Assembly (NCBI RefSeq): GCF_012044895.1
Contig: NZ_CP050695.1
Coordinates: forward strand, 3,440,501-3,504,500
Direction: 5' to 3'
Length of the DNA stretch: 64,000 bases
Source: Aquisalimonas sp. 2447
GTDB taxonomy: Bacteria > Pseudomonadota > Gammaproteobacteria > Nitrococcales > Aquisalimonadaceae
The position numbers were made by a program, and so were the translations under genes. Position 1 is the stretch's first letter; every line of letters starts with the position of its first letter. Below the pieces are notes generated by a model, which ran no database searches, had not been told where the DNA came from, and saw only the letters and a program-made list of their open reading frames with translations. Positions 15,548-24,714 of the stretch are shown here, piece by piece.

Positions 15548-16035
15548 ACACAGCAAAGCGGTGGGCCCCGAATACACAACGCCAGCGCGGCTACAGCCTG
15601 CTGGAGATTCTGATCGCCGTACTGGTTCTGTCGATCGGGCTACTCGGGCTGGCGGGTCTGCAGACCACCAGCCTGCAGAGTAATCAATCGGCGGCGCAGG
15701 TCTCTCAGGCAACATTCCTTGCGCAAGACATTCTCGACCGGATGCGCGCCAACCCAGGCGCGGCAAGGCAGGGCAACTACGATATCGGTTTCGGCACGTC
15801 GAGTTCCGACATGGGTAACAGCCCACTCGCCCGGGCAGACCTTCGCGAATGGCTTCAGCAAATGGAGGCCGCGCTGCCCGGCACCACGGGAGACGGGTGT
15901 AACGGCGACTGCGGCGCGGCGATCCAGGTGAACGGTGATGGCCGCGCCGAGATCACGCTCCGCTGGGTGGATGAGCGGCGCCCGGAGGACGACGATCAGC
16001 GGGTTACCAGCTTCAGGACGGTGTCACGGATATGA
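15544..16035 (+). CDS. pilV: Type IV pilus minor pilin PilV
   Basis: 163 residues; ATG 15544 overlaps the preceding stop (ATGA). After a leader ending RQRG the mature N-terminus is YSLLEILIAVLVLSIGLLGL, the PilV pattern with the conserved glutamate at +5. The block LAQDILDRMRANPGAARQGNY is typical of PilV. It is part of the tip priming complex with PilW, PilX and PilY1. Its stop overlaps the start of pilW at 16032. Confidence 0.9.
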   Translation: MNTAKRWAPNTQRQRGYSLLEILIAVLVLSIGLLGLAGLQTTSLQSNQSAAQVSQATFLAQDILDRMRANPGAARQGNYDIGFGTSSSDMGNSPLARADLREWLQQMEAALPGTTGDGCNGDCGAAIQVNGDGRAEITLRWVDERRPEDDDQRVTSFRTVSRI

Positions 16036-17123
16036 ATACAGGAATTCACAGCCGGCGATTGGCCGTGAGCGGGTTCTCCCTGATCGAGCTGATGATCGCA
16101 ATGGCGATCTCACTGATCCTGCTTTTGGGTGTCACCCAGATCTACCTCGGGACGTCAGCGACGAACCGCGCCCAGGAAGGCTTATCCCGGGTGCAGGAAA
16201 ACGCGCGTTTTGCCATTGACAGCCTGTCACGCGAGATCCGGATGGCCGGATACAACGGCTGTCCACGCTCAAAATCGCCCGAACTCAGCATCATGGCCAA
16301 CGATGCCGACGCGGATTTCATTTTCAGCGGCCGGAGCGTGATCGGAGTTGACAACGCCGCCAGCGCAGGCACTGATTTCTGGCTTAATGGTTTACCGGAC
16401 AACCTCGAAGACGAACAACCCGCAATCCGCGTGACGTTTTCCAGTGGCTCCGACATCGCGACCATTCCGGACAGTTTCGGCAACAGCGCTCAGCTCCAGA
16501 TTGGTTCTAACGAGGTCGGATTCCGGCAGAACGATTTCATCACCATCACGGATTGCGAGACGGCGCATATCGCAGAGATCACCCGAAATCCCCAGAATGA
16601 TGACGAGGACGCCGACAAGATCAATATTTCGCACGGAAACACCGGAAATAGCCCACATCGATGGTGTGACGAACCATCCGAGGAAGATTGCAACCAGAAC
16701 CAGGCCTTCCAGAACTACGACGACGGCGCGCAGGCCATGCAGTTCTACTCGTACACGTTTTACCTGGCCGAGAACGGGAGCGGTGCGCCGTCCCTGTATC
16801 GGCGTGATGACATGCGATCCGGGGGCGAGGCCGAAGTCCGCGAACTTGTGGAAAACGTAGAGGCCATGCGCATCCAGTATGGGGAGGACACCAGCGGGGA
16901 CTTCCAGGTCAACCGCTATCGCACGGCGAGCCAGCTCAGCGACAACGACTGGCAGAACGTCCTCAGTGTCCGCATCTCCGTCCTCTTCGCCAGCGACGAA
17001 GTGCTCTCGGAAGCACGTGCCACCGATTTCAGCCTGCTGGGCGAGACGATCCCTACGGATGCTGACCGACGTGTGCGCCAGGTGGCCACGACGACGATTT
17101 CCCTGAGAAACCGGCTGCAGTAA
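16032..17123 (+). CDS. pilW: Type IV pilus minor pilin PilW
   Basis: 363 residues; the start overlaps the pilV stop. The leader ends SRRLAVSG and the mature N-terminus reads FSLIELMIAMAISLILLLGV. The following RVQENARFAIDSLSREIRMAGYNGC is the standard PilW block. The long C-terminal domain carries acidic loops (NDDEDADKINI). Length is slightly above the ~275-350 usual for the family. It belongs to the tip minor pilin complex. Confidence 0.9.
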   Translation: MNTGIHSRRLAVSGFSLIELMIAMAISLILLLGVTQIYLGTSATNRAQEGLSRVQENARFAIDSLSREIRMAGYNGCPRSKSPELSIMANDADADFIFSGRSVIGVDNAASAGTDFWLNGLPDNLEDEQPAIRVTFSSGSDIATIPDSFGNSAQLQIGSNEVGFRQNDFITITDCETAHIAEITRNPQNDDEDADKINISHGNTGNSPHRWCDEPSEEDCNQNQAFQNYDDGAQAMQFYSYTFYLAENGSGAPSLYRRDDMRSGGEAEVRELVENVEAMRIQYGEDTSGDFQVNRYRTASQLSDNDWQNVLSVRISVLFASDEVLSEARATDFSLLGETIPTDADRRVRQVATTTISLRNRLQ

Positions 17124-17139
17124 TGGCGCGGGAGCCCAA

Positions 17140-17709
17140 ATGCCCATGCATGTAAACAACCGACTGACAGCAAGCACTGCCTTCTCTGCCCGACAGCGGG
17201 GCGCGGTATTAATCGTATCCCTGATTCTGCTGCTGGTCATGACCATCATTGGTGTGTTCGCCATGCGCGGCACCACCATGGAAGAACGGATGGCCGGCAA
17301 CATGCGTGACCGGAGCATGGCATTCGAAGCCGGCGAGTCGGCACTCCGGGACGCCGAACGGTGGCTCGACAACCAGGGAAGGGAGTTGAATTTCAGCACG
17401 GAAGACGGCGCCGACGCACATCTCTTCCATTACTCGGACTTCGGTGATGACAGACCGCAACGTCCATGGGAGTTAACCGGCAACCCCTGGGTGACGGCCG
17501 GATCACCCATCGAGGGCCTATCACGCCCGCCCGAGTACATCATCGAACAGCGGCCGTTCTCGCTGGATCGCGAAGTCGAGGATCTGTCCGCTGATGCGCC
17601 GCCGCCCCAGAACTCGGATCAGCTATTCCGCATCTGGGTGCAGGCGTGGGGTGGTTCCGCATCGGAACAGCCGTTCGTCTATCTGGAATCCCAGTATCGC
17701 CCGCAGTAA
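17140..17709 (+). CDS. pilX: Type IV pilus minor pilin PilX
   Basis: 189 residues. The N-terminus has RQRGAVLIVSLILLLVMTII and then MRGTTMEERMAGNMRDRSMA and FEAGESALRDAE, the PilX signature; as in other PilX proteins the +5 glutamate of normal pilins is absent. Sixteen bases after pilW, and 22 bases before pilY1. Confidence 0.9.
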   Translation: MPMHVNNRLTASTAFSARQRGAVLIVSLILLLVMTIIGVFAMRGTTMEERMAGNMRDRSMAFEAGESALRDAERWLDNQGRELNFSTEDGADAHLFHYSDFGDDRPQRPWELTGNPWVTAGSPIEGLSRPPEYIIEQRPFSLDREVEDLSADAPPPQNSDQLFRIWVQAWGGSASEQPFVYLESQYRPQ

Positions 17710-17731
17710 TCACCCGAGCAGGAGCACACCA

Positions 17732-20700
17732 ATGAAACGTAGTCACGGGTACAGACAGACATCGGTCCTGCTGGCATCGGGCTTTCTGACGGCAGGGGCG
17801 CTGATGTCATCCGCGCACGCCGGCCTGAACCTGACAACAAACCCCTTATTCCTCGCAAGCGGGATCGAGCCGAACGTCATGTTCACTATTGACGACTCAG
17901 GGTCGATGCGTTACGAGATCACTCCTGATGAACTACGCCCGTCTGCTGGATACCGCTATCTATACCCGGAAAGCGACGACGTATATGGGAGTGGCGGCTA
18001 CAACGTAAATAATCCTTACAATGAAGAAGGGGAACCATCGGATCCGCGGTTTTTGTCCGCTGATTTTAACTCTACATACTACGACCCAACGGTGAATTAT
18101 CGCCCTTGGATCCGGGCAGACGGTACGCGATTTCCGGATGCTGACGAAACAGCGGCCGTATATAACCCGGCAGCACCCTCACGGGGCGAGCCGATGGACC
18201 TCACTACGGATAACAACTGGGGTGATGCGACCTACTTCCCGGCCACTTATTATGTCTACGAAGGCGGGGCAAACGGCGATCCAGAAAATCATGATGACTA
18301 TCAGCTCATCGAGATCGTTGAAGGGAGCACCTACAAGGGCGGTCCCAACCGGAGTGACTGTGGACCCAACCCGGAGCAATGTTCTTACGAGCAGGAAATC
18401 CAGAACTTCGCGAACTGGTTTAGCTACTACCGCTCTCGTGGACTGGCCGCGCGCGGTGCGATCGGACGCGCATTCGCACCACAGGATAGCGGTATACGTG
18501 TGGGTTTTGGCTCCATCAACCAATCTGGCAACGATGTCGATGGTGTTAACACCAGCACTGTAAGCCAAGGCGTCCGTGTGTTCAGCGGAGATAACCGGCA
18601 GGAATTTTATGATGCCCTCTATGATCCGGATATCCCGGCCTCTGGAACACCACTGCGAAGGGCAGCCGTGGATGTCGGCGAGTACTTTTCTCGAGATGAT
18701 CAGCGTGGGCCGTGGAGCACGACTCCCGGTGAGTTGGGAGGCTCCGATCTTGAGTGTCGACGGAGTTCTCATGTCCTGATGACGGACGGCTACTGGAGCG
18801 GGCCCTCCCCAAATGTCGGTAACGTCGATGGCACCTCCGGGGAGGTCATACCAAGACCAGACGACGACGGAGACACTTACCAATACGTCCCCGGCGCACC
18901 ATTCGAGGATGATTACTCCAACACCCTCGCCGATGCAGCAATGGCATATTGGAAACGGGATCTGCGAGAGGATCTTCGTAACAGGGTTCCAACGACCGAG
19001 AATAATCCTGCGTACTGGCAACACCTCACCACCTACGGTGTGGGACTTGGGGTAAACGGAACCGTCGATCCGGATGATGCTTTTGCGGCAATACAAAGCG
19101 GCGACACGATTGATTGGCCGGATCCACAAAATAGCAATGAAGCAAAACTAGACGACCTACTTCATGCAGCCGTTAATACACGTGGCGGTTTCTTTAGCGC
19201 GCAGGATCCAGAAACATTCGCCGAGGAACTCAGTGATCTCCTAACCGGAATCGCGGCCGAGGCCAATCGCTCTACCGGCGGCGTCTCCGCAAATAGCACT
19301 GCACTGCAGGACGGCACTTTACTCTTTCAAGCCCGTTTCGAAAGCGGATCATGGACGGGTGATTTGGAGGCCTATGATGCCACTTCGAACGATATGGCAC
19401 CTGTATGGGTCGCCTCGGAACAAGTTCCCCATTACAGCAATCGCCGAATCATAGCGGGCGATGGGATTGATCTGGAACAGGATGCTTTCGGTGGAAACCG
19501 GGAACGCTGGGATTGGTTTCGTGGCAACCTTGACTTGGACGAAATGGCAGAATTCCGTGATCGGGGAGGCAATCCGATAGGGGACATCATCAACAGCGAG
19601 CCTGTTCTGGCCGGCACGTTCGATTTCCAGTATGAACGACTCCCGAGCAATGAGGGTGGTGACTCTTACAGAGACTTCTTTGACGACCACAAGACGCATG
19701 ACGTTGTCTTCATTGGCGCGAACGATGGGATGCTGCATGCCTTCGATGCTGAAGATGGCAGGGAACTCTTTGCGTTTGTTCCTGAAAGCGTTCTTCACAA
19801 ACTGGACGACCTACCGAATCCGGAATACGCAGACAACCACCAATTCTTCGTTGATGGTTCCGTAACCGTAAACGACGCGTATATCGGTGGCCGATGGCGC
19901 ACCGTACTCGTCGGCTCAACTGGGCTAGGCGGCCGGAGCGTCTTCGCCATCGATGTAACCGACCCGGAGAATCCCGAAGCGCTCTGGGAGTTCACTGACC
20001 CGGACCTAGGTTACACCGTGGGCAAACCCACGATCGCCCGTCTGGCGAACGGCGACTGGGTTGCCGCATTCGGTAACGGCTACAACAGCGAAGAGCATGA
20101 CGCGGTGTTCTTCACGATCGACTTGGAGAATGGCGAAATCCAGGATCGGATCCGCCTCTCCAATGGCGCCGCCAACGACCCGAATGGTCTCGCCTCGGTC
20201 GTGCCCGCAGATCTGACCGGTGACCGGATTACCGACCGCTTCTATGCGGGCGATCTGAACGGCAACATGCACCGCATCGATGCATCGGACGCTGACAACC
20301 TCGAGGCCAACGTGCTTTTCCAGGCCACTGACCGGGAGAGCGGCCAGCCGCAGCCCATTACTTCGCGTCCGGCGGTGAGCGGTCATCCGGACCCCGGTGT
20401 GGTGATGGTGTTCTTCGGGACGGGCCAGTTCCTGGAGAATGGCGACAACGTCATCGCTGACGACGAACAGATTCAAACTTTTTACGGGGTCCGGGACGAC
20501 GGCGACGTGACCGACGTGGACCGCGGCGATCTCCTGCCTCAGGAAATCGAGGAGCAATCGGAACAGGACGGCTTCCGTATCCGTCGGTCTTCCCGGAACT
20601 CCTTCAGCGAAGACGATCCCGAGGGCGGCTGGTTCATCGACCTGCTCTTTGACGGGGTGCGCGGCACGCCGCAACGCGGCGAACGGGTGCTCTTCGCACC

Positions 20701-21037
20701 GCAACTGGCAGCCGGGCGGGTGAGCTTCACCACATTCACACCCAACGACGAAGATCCGTGCGCCGGGGGTGGATTCAACTGGTTGATGGAACTCAATGCC
20801 ATCGACGGCTCCCAGAGCGACCGCCCAATCTTCGATCTGAGCGGGGATGGCGAAATGGACTTTGACGGATCCGGGGTAGCTTTCGGCGAAGGCCCCCCCA
20901 CACCGGAGGGGCAGACACTTGAAGTGGATGATGAAACGGGGGAGCTGGTCTACGACGTCGACGAGGACCGTCTTGGTCGGGACCGCTCCTACGATGCCGG
21001 CGTGCTCGGGCGGCAGTCCTGGCGGGAGTTCGACTAA
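17732..21037 (+). CDS. pilY1: Type IV pilus tip adhesin/assembly protein PilY1
   Basis: 1101 residues from ATG 17732, with AGGAG about 7 bases upstream; the frame extending back to 17594 lies inside pilX. A signal peptide ends SSAHAG. The N-terminal ~500 residues contain the von Willebrand-like MIDAS motif [12 protein letters not shown] and [10 protein letters not shown]. The C-terminal half is the PilY1 beta-propeller ([36 protein letters not shown]) with a calcium-loop-like stretch, [19 protein letters not shown]. The first ~2.2 kb look less GC-rich and use more AT-ending codons than the flanking genes, suggesting exchange of the adhesin part. Confidence 0.93.
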   Translation: MKRSHGYRQTSVLLASGFLTAGALMSSAHAGLNLTTNPLFLASGIEPNVMFTIDDSGSMRYEITPDELRPSAGYRYLYPESDDVYGSGGYNVNNPYNEEGEPSDPRFLSADFNSTYYDPTVNYRPWIRADGTRFPDADETAAVYNPAAPSRGEPMDLTTDNNWGDATYFPATYYVYEGGANGDPENHDDYQLIEIVEGSTYKGGPNRSDCGPNPEQCSYEQEIQNFANWFSYYRSRGLAARGAIGRAFAPQDSGIRVGFGSINQSGNDVDGVNTSTVSQGVRVFSGDNRQEFYDALYDPDIPASGTPLRRAAVDVGEYFSRDDQRGPWSTTPGELGGSDLECRRSSHVLMTDGYWSGPSPNVGNVDGTSGEVIPRPDDDGDTYQYVPGAPFEDDYSNTLADAAMAYWKRDLREDLRNRVPTTENNPAYWQHLTTYGVGLGVNGTVDPDDAFAAIQSGDTIDWPDPQNSNEAKLDDLLHAAVNTRGGFFSAQDPETFAEELSDLLTGIAAEANRSTGGVSANSTALQDGTLLFQARFESGSWTGDLEAYDATSNDMAPVWVASEQVPHYSNRRIIAGDGIDLEQDAFGGNRERWDWFRGNLDLDEMAEFRDRGGNPIGDIINSEPVLAGTFDFQYERLPSNEGGDSYRDFFDDHKTHDVVFIGANDGMLHAFDAEDGRELFAFVPESVLHKLDDLPNPEYADNHQFFVDGSVTVNDAYIGGRWRTVLVGSTGLGGRSVFAIDVTDPENPEALWEFTDPDLGYTVGKPTIARLANGDWVAAFGNGYNSEEHDAVFFTIDLENGEIQDRIRLSNGAANDPNGLASVVPADLTGDRITDRFYAGDLNGNMHRIDASDADNLEANVLFQATDRESGQPQPITSRPAVSGHPDPGVVMVFFGTGQFLENGDNVIADDEQIQTFYGVRDDGDVTDVDRGDLLPQEIEEQSEQDGFRIRRSSRNSFSEDDPEGGWFIDLLFDGVRGTPQRGERVLFAPQLAAGRVSFTTFTPNDEDPCAGGGFNWLMELNAIDGSQSDRPIFDLSGDGEMDFDGSGVAFGEGPPTPEGQTLEVDDETGELVYDVDEDRLGRDRSYDAGVLGRQSWREFD

Positions 21038-21038
21038 A

Positions 21039-21482
21039 ATGAATACAATAAGACGGCAGCAATCCCCGGGATCGGTCTACCCCCGTTCCTGGGGCCAGCA
21101 GGGCGGGATCACGCTTATCGAGCTCATGGTCGTGGTTGCCATCATCGGCATCCTCGCCGCGATCGGATACCCGTCCTATCAGAACCACGTTGAGAATACG
21201 CGCCGGGCCGACGGGCACAGCGCACTGATGCAGACCGCACAGCGGCTGGAGCGCTGTTATACGACGCAGCAGTCCTACACGGATAACAGCGGTGATCTCT
21301 GTGTCGACTTGAACGATTCCGACGATGGCTACTATGCATTGTCTGCATCGGACGTGAGCGCGAACACGTTCACTCTGAGGGCAACCCCTCAGGGCCCACA
21401 GACGAGTGATGACTGTGGCTGGCTGGAACTGGACCAGCGCGGCGACCAAGACGCTCAGGGAGATGCGGACGACTGTTGGTAA
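21039..21482 (+). CDS. pilE: Type IV pilus minor pilin PilE
   Basis: 147 residues from ATG 21039, one base after the pilY1 stop. The leader is long (ending SWGQQGG) and the mature N-terminus reads [20 protein letters not shown], followed by [20 protein letters not shown] and [17 protein letters not shown], the PilE pattern. A C-terminal cysteine pair (DDCGWLEL and DDCW) probably closes the D-loop. Last canonical member of the tip-pilin operon. Confidence 0.88.
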   Translation: MNTIRRQQSPGSVYPRSWGQQGGITLIELMVVVAIIGILAAIGYPSYQNHVENTRRADGHSALMQTAQRLERCYTTQQSYTDNSGDLCVDLNDSDDGYYALSASDVSANTFTLRATPQGPQTSDDCGWLELDQRGDQDAQGDADDCW

Positions 21483-21566
21483 ACAAGCGCGCATGGAGCG
21501 GTTGAAAACCTTTCAACTCGAAACACACTTCCCGATTGAGAGACCGAAGGACAGGAGGAACTCGCC

Positions 21567-22118
21567 ATGGAACGGCGATCTCACTCAGGCTTCACGCTGG
21601 TGGAGCTACTCATAGCCATCGTTGTGGCGGCGATCCTTTTTGCGGTTGCCATTCCCTCGTTCAACGAACTCCTGGAGCGCCAGCGAAGCTGGTCCTCGCT
21701 AAATGAACTCCGTACCGGCCTGCACCAGGCTCGCGAATATGCGGCACGGCACGCCGTGCGGATAACGGTCTGCCGCAGCGCCGATGGCGACACCTGCCTC
21801 GCTGGCGACCGCTGGAGCGACGGCTGGATCGTGTTCGAGGACCCCTCGAACCTGCGGGACTGCAGCGTCACCTCCTCCGGCGTCTGTGACCACGGCGGTC
21901 GCGTACTCTCGGTGAGTCCGGGAACCGGCAACGGCATTTATATCACCGCCAATCATTTCGTGCGGAACACCGTGCGGTTCTACCCGGAAGGGTTTGCCAG
22001 AGCGTCCAATGGCACGTTCACGGCGTGCAGTGCGGATGGTGAGGTGTTGCGGGGCATGGTTCTGGCGTTTTCCGGGCGGGCGCGGGTGGCAGAGGCGGGG
22101 GATAATACGAGCTGTTGA
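21567..22118 (+). CDS. Second FimT/GspH-type pseudopilin
   Basis: 183 residues; AGGAGG precedes ATG 21567. Leader MERRSHSG, then FTLVELLIAIVVAAILFAVA and IPSFNELLERQRSWSSLNEL. The GspH domain has ITVCRSADGDTCLAGDRWSDGWIVF-like sequence (here split over residues 66-90) and a C-terminal cysteine. It lies 84 bases after pilE. With the FimT at 15047 the locus has two GspH-type pilins bracketing the operon, analogous to the fimT/fimU pair of Pseudomonas but at the opposite end. Confidence 0.85.
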   Translation: MERRSHSGFTLVELLIAIVVAAILFAVAIPSFNELLERQRSWSSLNELRTGLHQAREYAARHAVRITVCRSADGDTCLAGDRWSDGWIVFEDPSNLRDCSVTSSGVCDHGGRVLSVSPGTGNGIYITANHFVRNTVRFYPEGFARASNGTFTACSADGEVLRGMVLAFSGRARVAEAGDNTSC

Positions 22119-22151
22119 GGGGGCTTGCGGCAGAACCGGGGAGCCAAGTGC

Positions 22152-22334
22152 AGGAGCGGCTTTAGCCGCGATGCATTCCAGAGCCTCTCTCGTCATGGGC
22201 GGATCTGTCGGGGCTAAAGCCCCTCCCACAGAGGCCCAGTAGCCGTAGGGTGCATCTTGATGCACCGTGACAACCCTGGCTCGGGCCGCCATGGCCCGCT
22301 GGTCTTGGGAAGGTGCATCAAGATGCACCCTACG
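22152..22334. repeat. REP doublets (family C variant and family B)
   Basis: GGAGCGGCTTTAGCCGCGA (22153-22171) and the related inverse TCGGGGCTAAAGCCCCTCC (about 22209-22227) make one doublet. Family B at 22244-22268 and its inverse at 22310-22334 make a second. They fill the gap between the convergent pseudopilin gene and ispH; a further REP tail (CACCCTACG, 22368-22376) supplies the ispH stop codon. Confidence 0.8.
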
Positions 22335-22371
22335 TGGCGAAAGCCCTCCCACGGAGGCCCGCGCAGTCACC

Positions 22372-23340
22372 CTACGTGGCAGTGCGCTCCTTGCCGGCGC
22401 GGATGAGGTCGCGGGGCAGGGAGAAAACGACCTGCTCTTCGCGGCCGGCGAGTTCGCGGGGTTTTTCCACGCCCCATTGCTGGAGGCGGTCCAGGACTTC
22501 AGTGACCAGCTCCTCGGGTGCGGATGCGCCAGCCGTCAGGCCAATGCGTTCGTGACCCCGGATCCACTCTTCACGCAGATCCTCGGCGGAGTCGATCTGG
22601 TAGGCGGGGATGCCCATGCGTTCGCCGAGCTCGCGCAGGCGGGTGGAGTTGGAGGAATTGCGGGCGCCGACGACGATGAGCATGTCGGACTGCTCGGCGA
22701 GCTCCTTCACGGCATCCTGGCGGTTCTGGGTGGCGTAGCAGATGTCGTCCTTACGCGGACCCTGAATTGCGGGGAAGCGCGCCTGCAGGGCTTCGATGAT
22801 CTGGGCGGTGTCGTCGGTGGACAGTGTGGTCTGGCTGACGAAGGCCAGGTCGTCCGGATTCTTCACCTGCAGGGTGGCCACGTCCGCGGTTTTCTCCACA
22901 AGGTAGATGCCTCCGCTCTCGGTGCCTTCACCCACATACTGCCCCATGGTGCCTTCGACTTCCGGGTGACCGTCATGGCCGATGAGCACCACTTCCCGGC
23001 CCTCGCGGGCGTGTTTTTCCACTTCCAGGTGGACCTTGGTGACCAGCGGGCAGGTGGCGTCGAACACGCGCAGGCCGCGCTGGGCTGCCTCGTCACGCAC
23101 GGCCTGGGAGACACCGTGGGCGCTGAAGATCACGGTGGCGCCGTCGGGGATCTCGCGAACCTCTTCCACGAACACCGCACCCTTGTCCCGGAGGCCGTCC
23201 ACCACCCGTTTGTTGTGCACCACCTCGTGGCGCACGTAGATCGGCGCGCCGAAGTTCTCCAGGGCGCGCTCGACGATGATGATGGCGCGGTCCACGCCGG
23301 CGCAGAAGCCGCGTGGGTTGGCGAGGAGGATGCGGGGCAT
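22372..23340 (-). CDS. ispH: 4-hydroxy-3-methylbut-2-enyl diphosphate reductase
   Basis: 322 residues from ATG 23340. It makes IPP and DMAPP in the last step of the MEP isoprenoid route. The three iron-sulfur cysteines are seen in [26 protein letters not shown] and [12 protein letters not shown]. Further signatures are [36 protein letters not shown] and [11 protein letters not shown]. The stop codon lies inside a REP-like CACCCTACG, so the last few residues (KERTAT) may be altered from the ancestral end. It converges on the pilin operon, as in Pseudomonas. Confidence 0.95.
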   Translation of the reverse strand: MPRILLANPRGFCAGVDRAIIIVERALENFGAPIYVRHEVVHNKRVVDGLRDKGAVFVEEVREIPDGATVIFSAHGVSQAVRDEAAQRGLRVFDATCPLVTKVHLEVEKHAREGREVVLIGHDGHPEVEGTMGQYVGEGTESGGIYLVEKTADVATLQVKNPDDLAFVSQTTLSTDDTAQIIEALQARFPAIQGPRKDDICYATQNRQDAVKELAEQSDMLIVVGARNSSNSTRLRELGERMGIPAYQIDSAEDLREEWIRGHERIGLTAGASAPEELVTEVLDRLQQWGVEKPRELAGREEQVVFSLPRDLIRAGKERTAT

Positions 23341-23456
23341 AGTTGGTTCCAGTCGGTGGATATGATCAGGTATATATTGTATCCCCCAGGAACGTTTCGC
23401 CCAAACGCAAGGTTGCGGTTCATCAGGCCGTGGCGTGGGCGGGTGGGCCTTAGCGT

Positions 23457-23481
23457 CGTAGGACGGACCTTCAGGTCCGCC
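23457..23481. repeat. Single family-A REP
   Basis: CGTAGGACGGACCTTC followed by AGGTCCGCC. The partner arm is not recognisable, but the next bases (ACAAGCAAGCGAAGGCGG) look like a decayed REPIN spacer. Confidence 0.65.
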
Positions 23482-23572
23482 ATCTCCAGACAAGCAAGCG
23501 AAGGCGGTTTATCGCCTTGCTCACCGGAAAATCAGGAGCGGAGCGAGTAATTTTTCCGCGTGTAGTAACTTG

Positions 23573-23866
23573 TTAAAGCCTGCCAAGCCAATACTGGGGA
23601 CGACGACGGTCATGAGCGACGGCAAGAATCTGTATGATGTGCGTCTTTTCGAGATAAATCAGCGACAATGGAAATCGGTGGAGGGGCGCTCTGCGAATAT
23701 TGGGCTCAGCCTCAACCTGCCACGCCTTTGGCGTCTCACAAACCAGGTTTATCAGCGCTTCAAATTCCTCAATAAGGGCGTCACCCAAACCTGGAACACG
23801 GGATTCGTAATAGCCCACTGACTCCAGGAATTCGGCTTCCGCTGCCGGGTGAAAATCGTACTTCAT
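23573..23866 (-). CDS. ParE/RelE-family toxin
   Basis: 97 residues; its ATG overlaps the antitoxin stop by ATGA. Visible family features: FHPAAEAEFLESVGYYESRVPGLGDALIEE at the N-terminus, RRAPLHRFPLSLIYL in the middle, and a C-terminal IIQILAVAHDRRRPQYWLGR with the usual AVAH..R.P.YW ending. ParE toxins act on gyrase and RelE relatives on ribosome-bound mRNA; the ending here fits the ParE/RelE group with unknown target. The gene sits, with its antitoxin, between ispH and lspA. Confidence 0.85.
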   Translation of the reverse strand: MKYDFHPAAEAEFLESVGYYESRVPGLGDALIEEFEALINLVCETPKAWQVEAEPNIRRAPLHRFPLSLIYLEKTHIIQILAVAHDRRRPQYWLGRL

Positions 23867-24087
23867 CTAACCAGTGCTCGCGCCTTCCTCAATACTTCTT
23901 CCCCAGGGATCGCGTGCGCCGTTCCTTCATCCAGCTCTTTAGCCCTGCGCTGGGCTTCACTCAGCCACTCGGCCCTGACCTCCTCCGGAGACGGAGAGTC
24001 AAGGCTAAGCACCAGGCGCTGAATCAACTGGGCGCGGTCTTCCTTGGAGAGGTGCAGAGCTTCGTCTTCGATCTTCTGTCGATCCAT
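23863..24087 (-). CDS. Addiction-module antitoxin
   Basis: 74 residues from ATG 24087 (a longer start at 24126 is possible). The pattern EALHLSKEDRAQLIQRLVLSL followed by EVRAEWLSEAQRRAKELDEG and IPGEEVLRKARAL is that of the addiction-module component family that pairs with RelE/ParE toxins. It overlaps the toxin start by four bases, which makes them one transcript. Confidence 0.85.
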   Translation of the reverse strand: MDRQKIEDEALHLSKEDRAQLIQRLVLSLDSPSPEEVRAEWLSEAQRRAKELDEGTAHAIPGEEVLRKARALVR

Positions 24088-24181
24088 AGGAATAACCTTT
24101 CTTTTGTCTATGGAAAATTCTGACACGAAGGCCTGAACAGTGCCACGGCATCAGTACTGGTTGCTTTAAAGGAGCATCAAC

Positions 24182-24206
24182 GGCGGACCTTATGGTCCAC
24201 CCTACG
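24182..24206. repeat. Single family-A REP
   Basis: GGCGGACCTTATGGTCCACC then CTACG, between the toxin-antitoxin pair and lspA; a degenerate unit without visible partner. Confidence 0.6.
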
Positions 24207-24222
24207 CGGGGCTCGCGAGCGC

Positions 24223-24708
24223 TCAGGAGCCGCGGGTCTGGCGGCCTTCCAGGAAGAAGGCGTGGATGAGGATCAGGATCACGCCGATGGTGATGGCGGA
24301 GTCGGCGATGTTGAAGATGGGGTAGTGCCAGTCCTGCCAGTGGACGTGGATGAAGTCGATGACGTGACCATAGGCGAGCCGATCGATGACGTTGCCGATG
24401 GCGCCACCCAGGATCAGGGACAGGCCCCAGGTCTGCCAGCGGTCCCAGGGCGGCAGGCGCCGCAGCCAGATGATCAGGAACACGCTCACCGCCAGGGCGA
24501 AGCCGGTGAACAGCCAGCGCTGCCAGCCGCCGGCATCCCCCAGGAGACTGAAGGCGGCACCGGGGTTGTAGCCAAGGGTCAGGCTGAACACGGGCAGGAG
24601 TTGAACAGGCTCGTAGAGCTCCAGCCACGCCTCGGCGGCCAGCTTGGTGAGCTGATCGGCAACGATCACCGCCAGGGCGATCACGCTCCACAGGGGCACC
24701 CGCAGCAT
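24223..24708 (-). CDS. lspA: Lipoprotein signal peptidase (signal peptidase II)
   Basis: 161 residues with four membrane segments. It cleaves prolipoproteins before the lipidated cysteine in the inner membrane. Family motifs in order: VADQLTKL, LGYNPGAAFSLL, LSLILGGAIGNVIDRLAYG with the first catalytic aspartate, VIDFIHVHW, and FNIADSAITIG with the second. It starts 7 bases after the ileS stop on the same strand, so it is cotranscribed with ileS. Confidence 0.95.
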   Translation of the reverse strand: MLRVPLWSVIALAVIVADQLTKLAAEAWLELYEPVQLLPVFSLTLGYNPGAAFSLLGDAGGWQRWLFTGFALAVSVFLIIWLRRLPPWDRWQTWGLSLILGGAIGNVIDRLAYGHVIDFIHVHWQDWHYPIFNIADSAITIGVILILIHAFFLEGRQTRGS

Positions 24709-24714
24709 GCGCCG

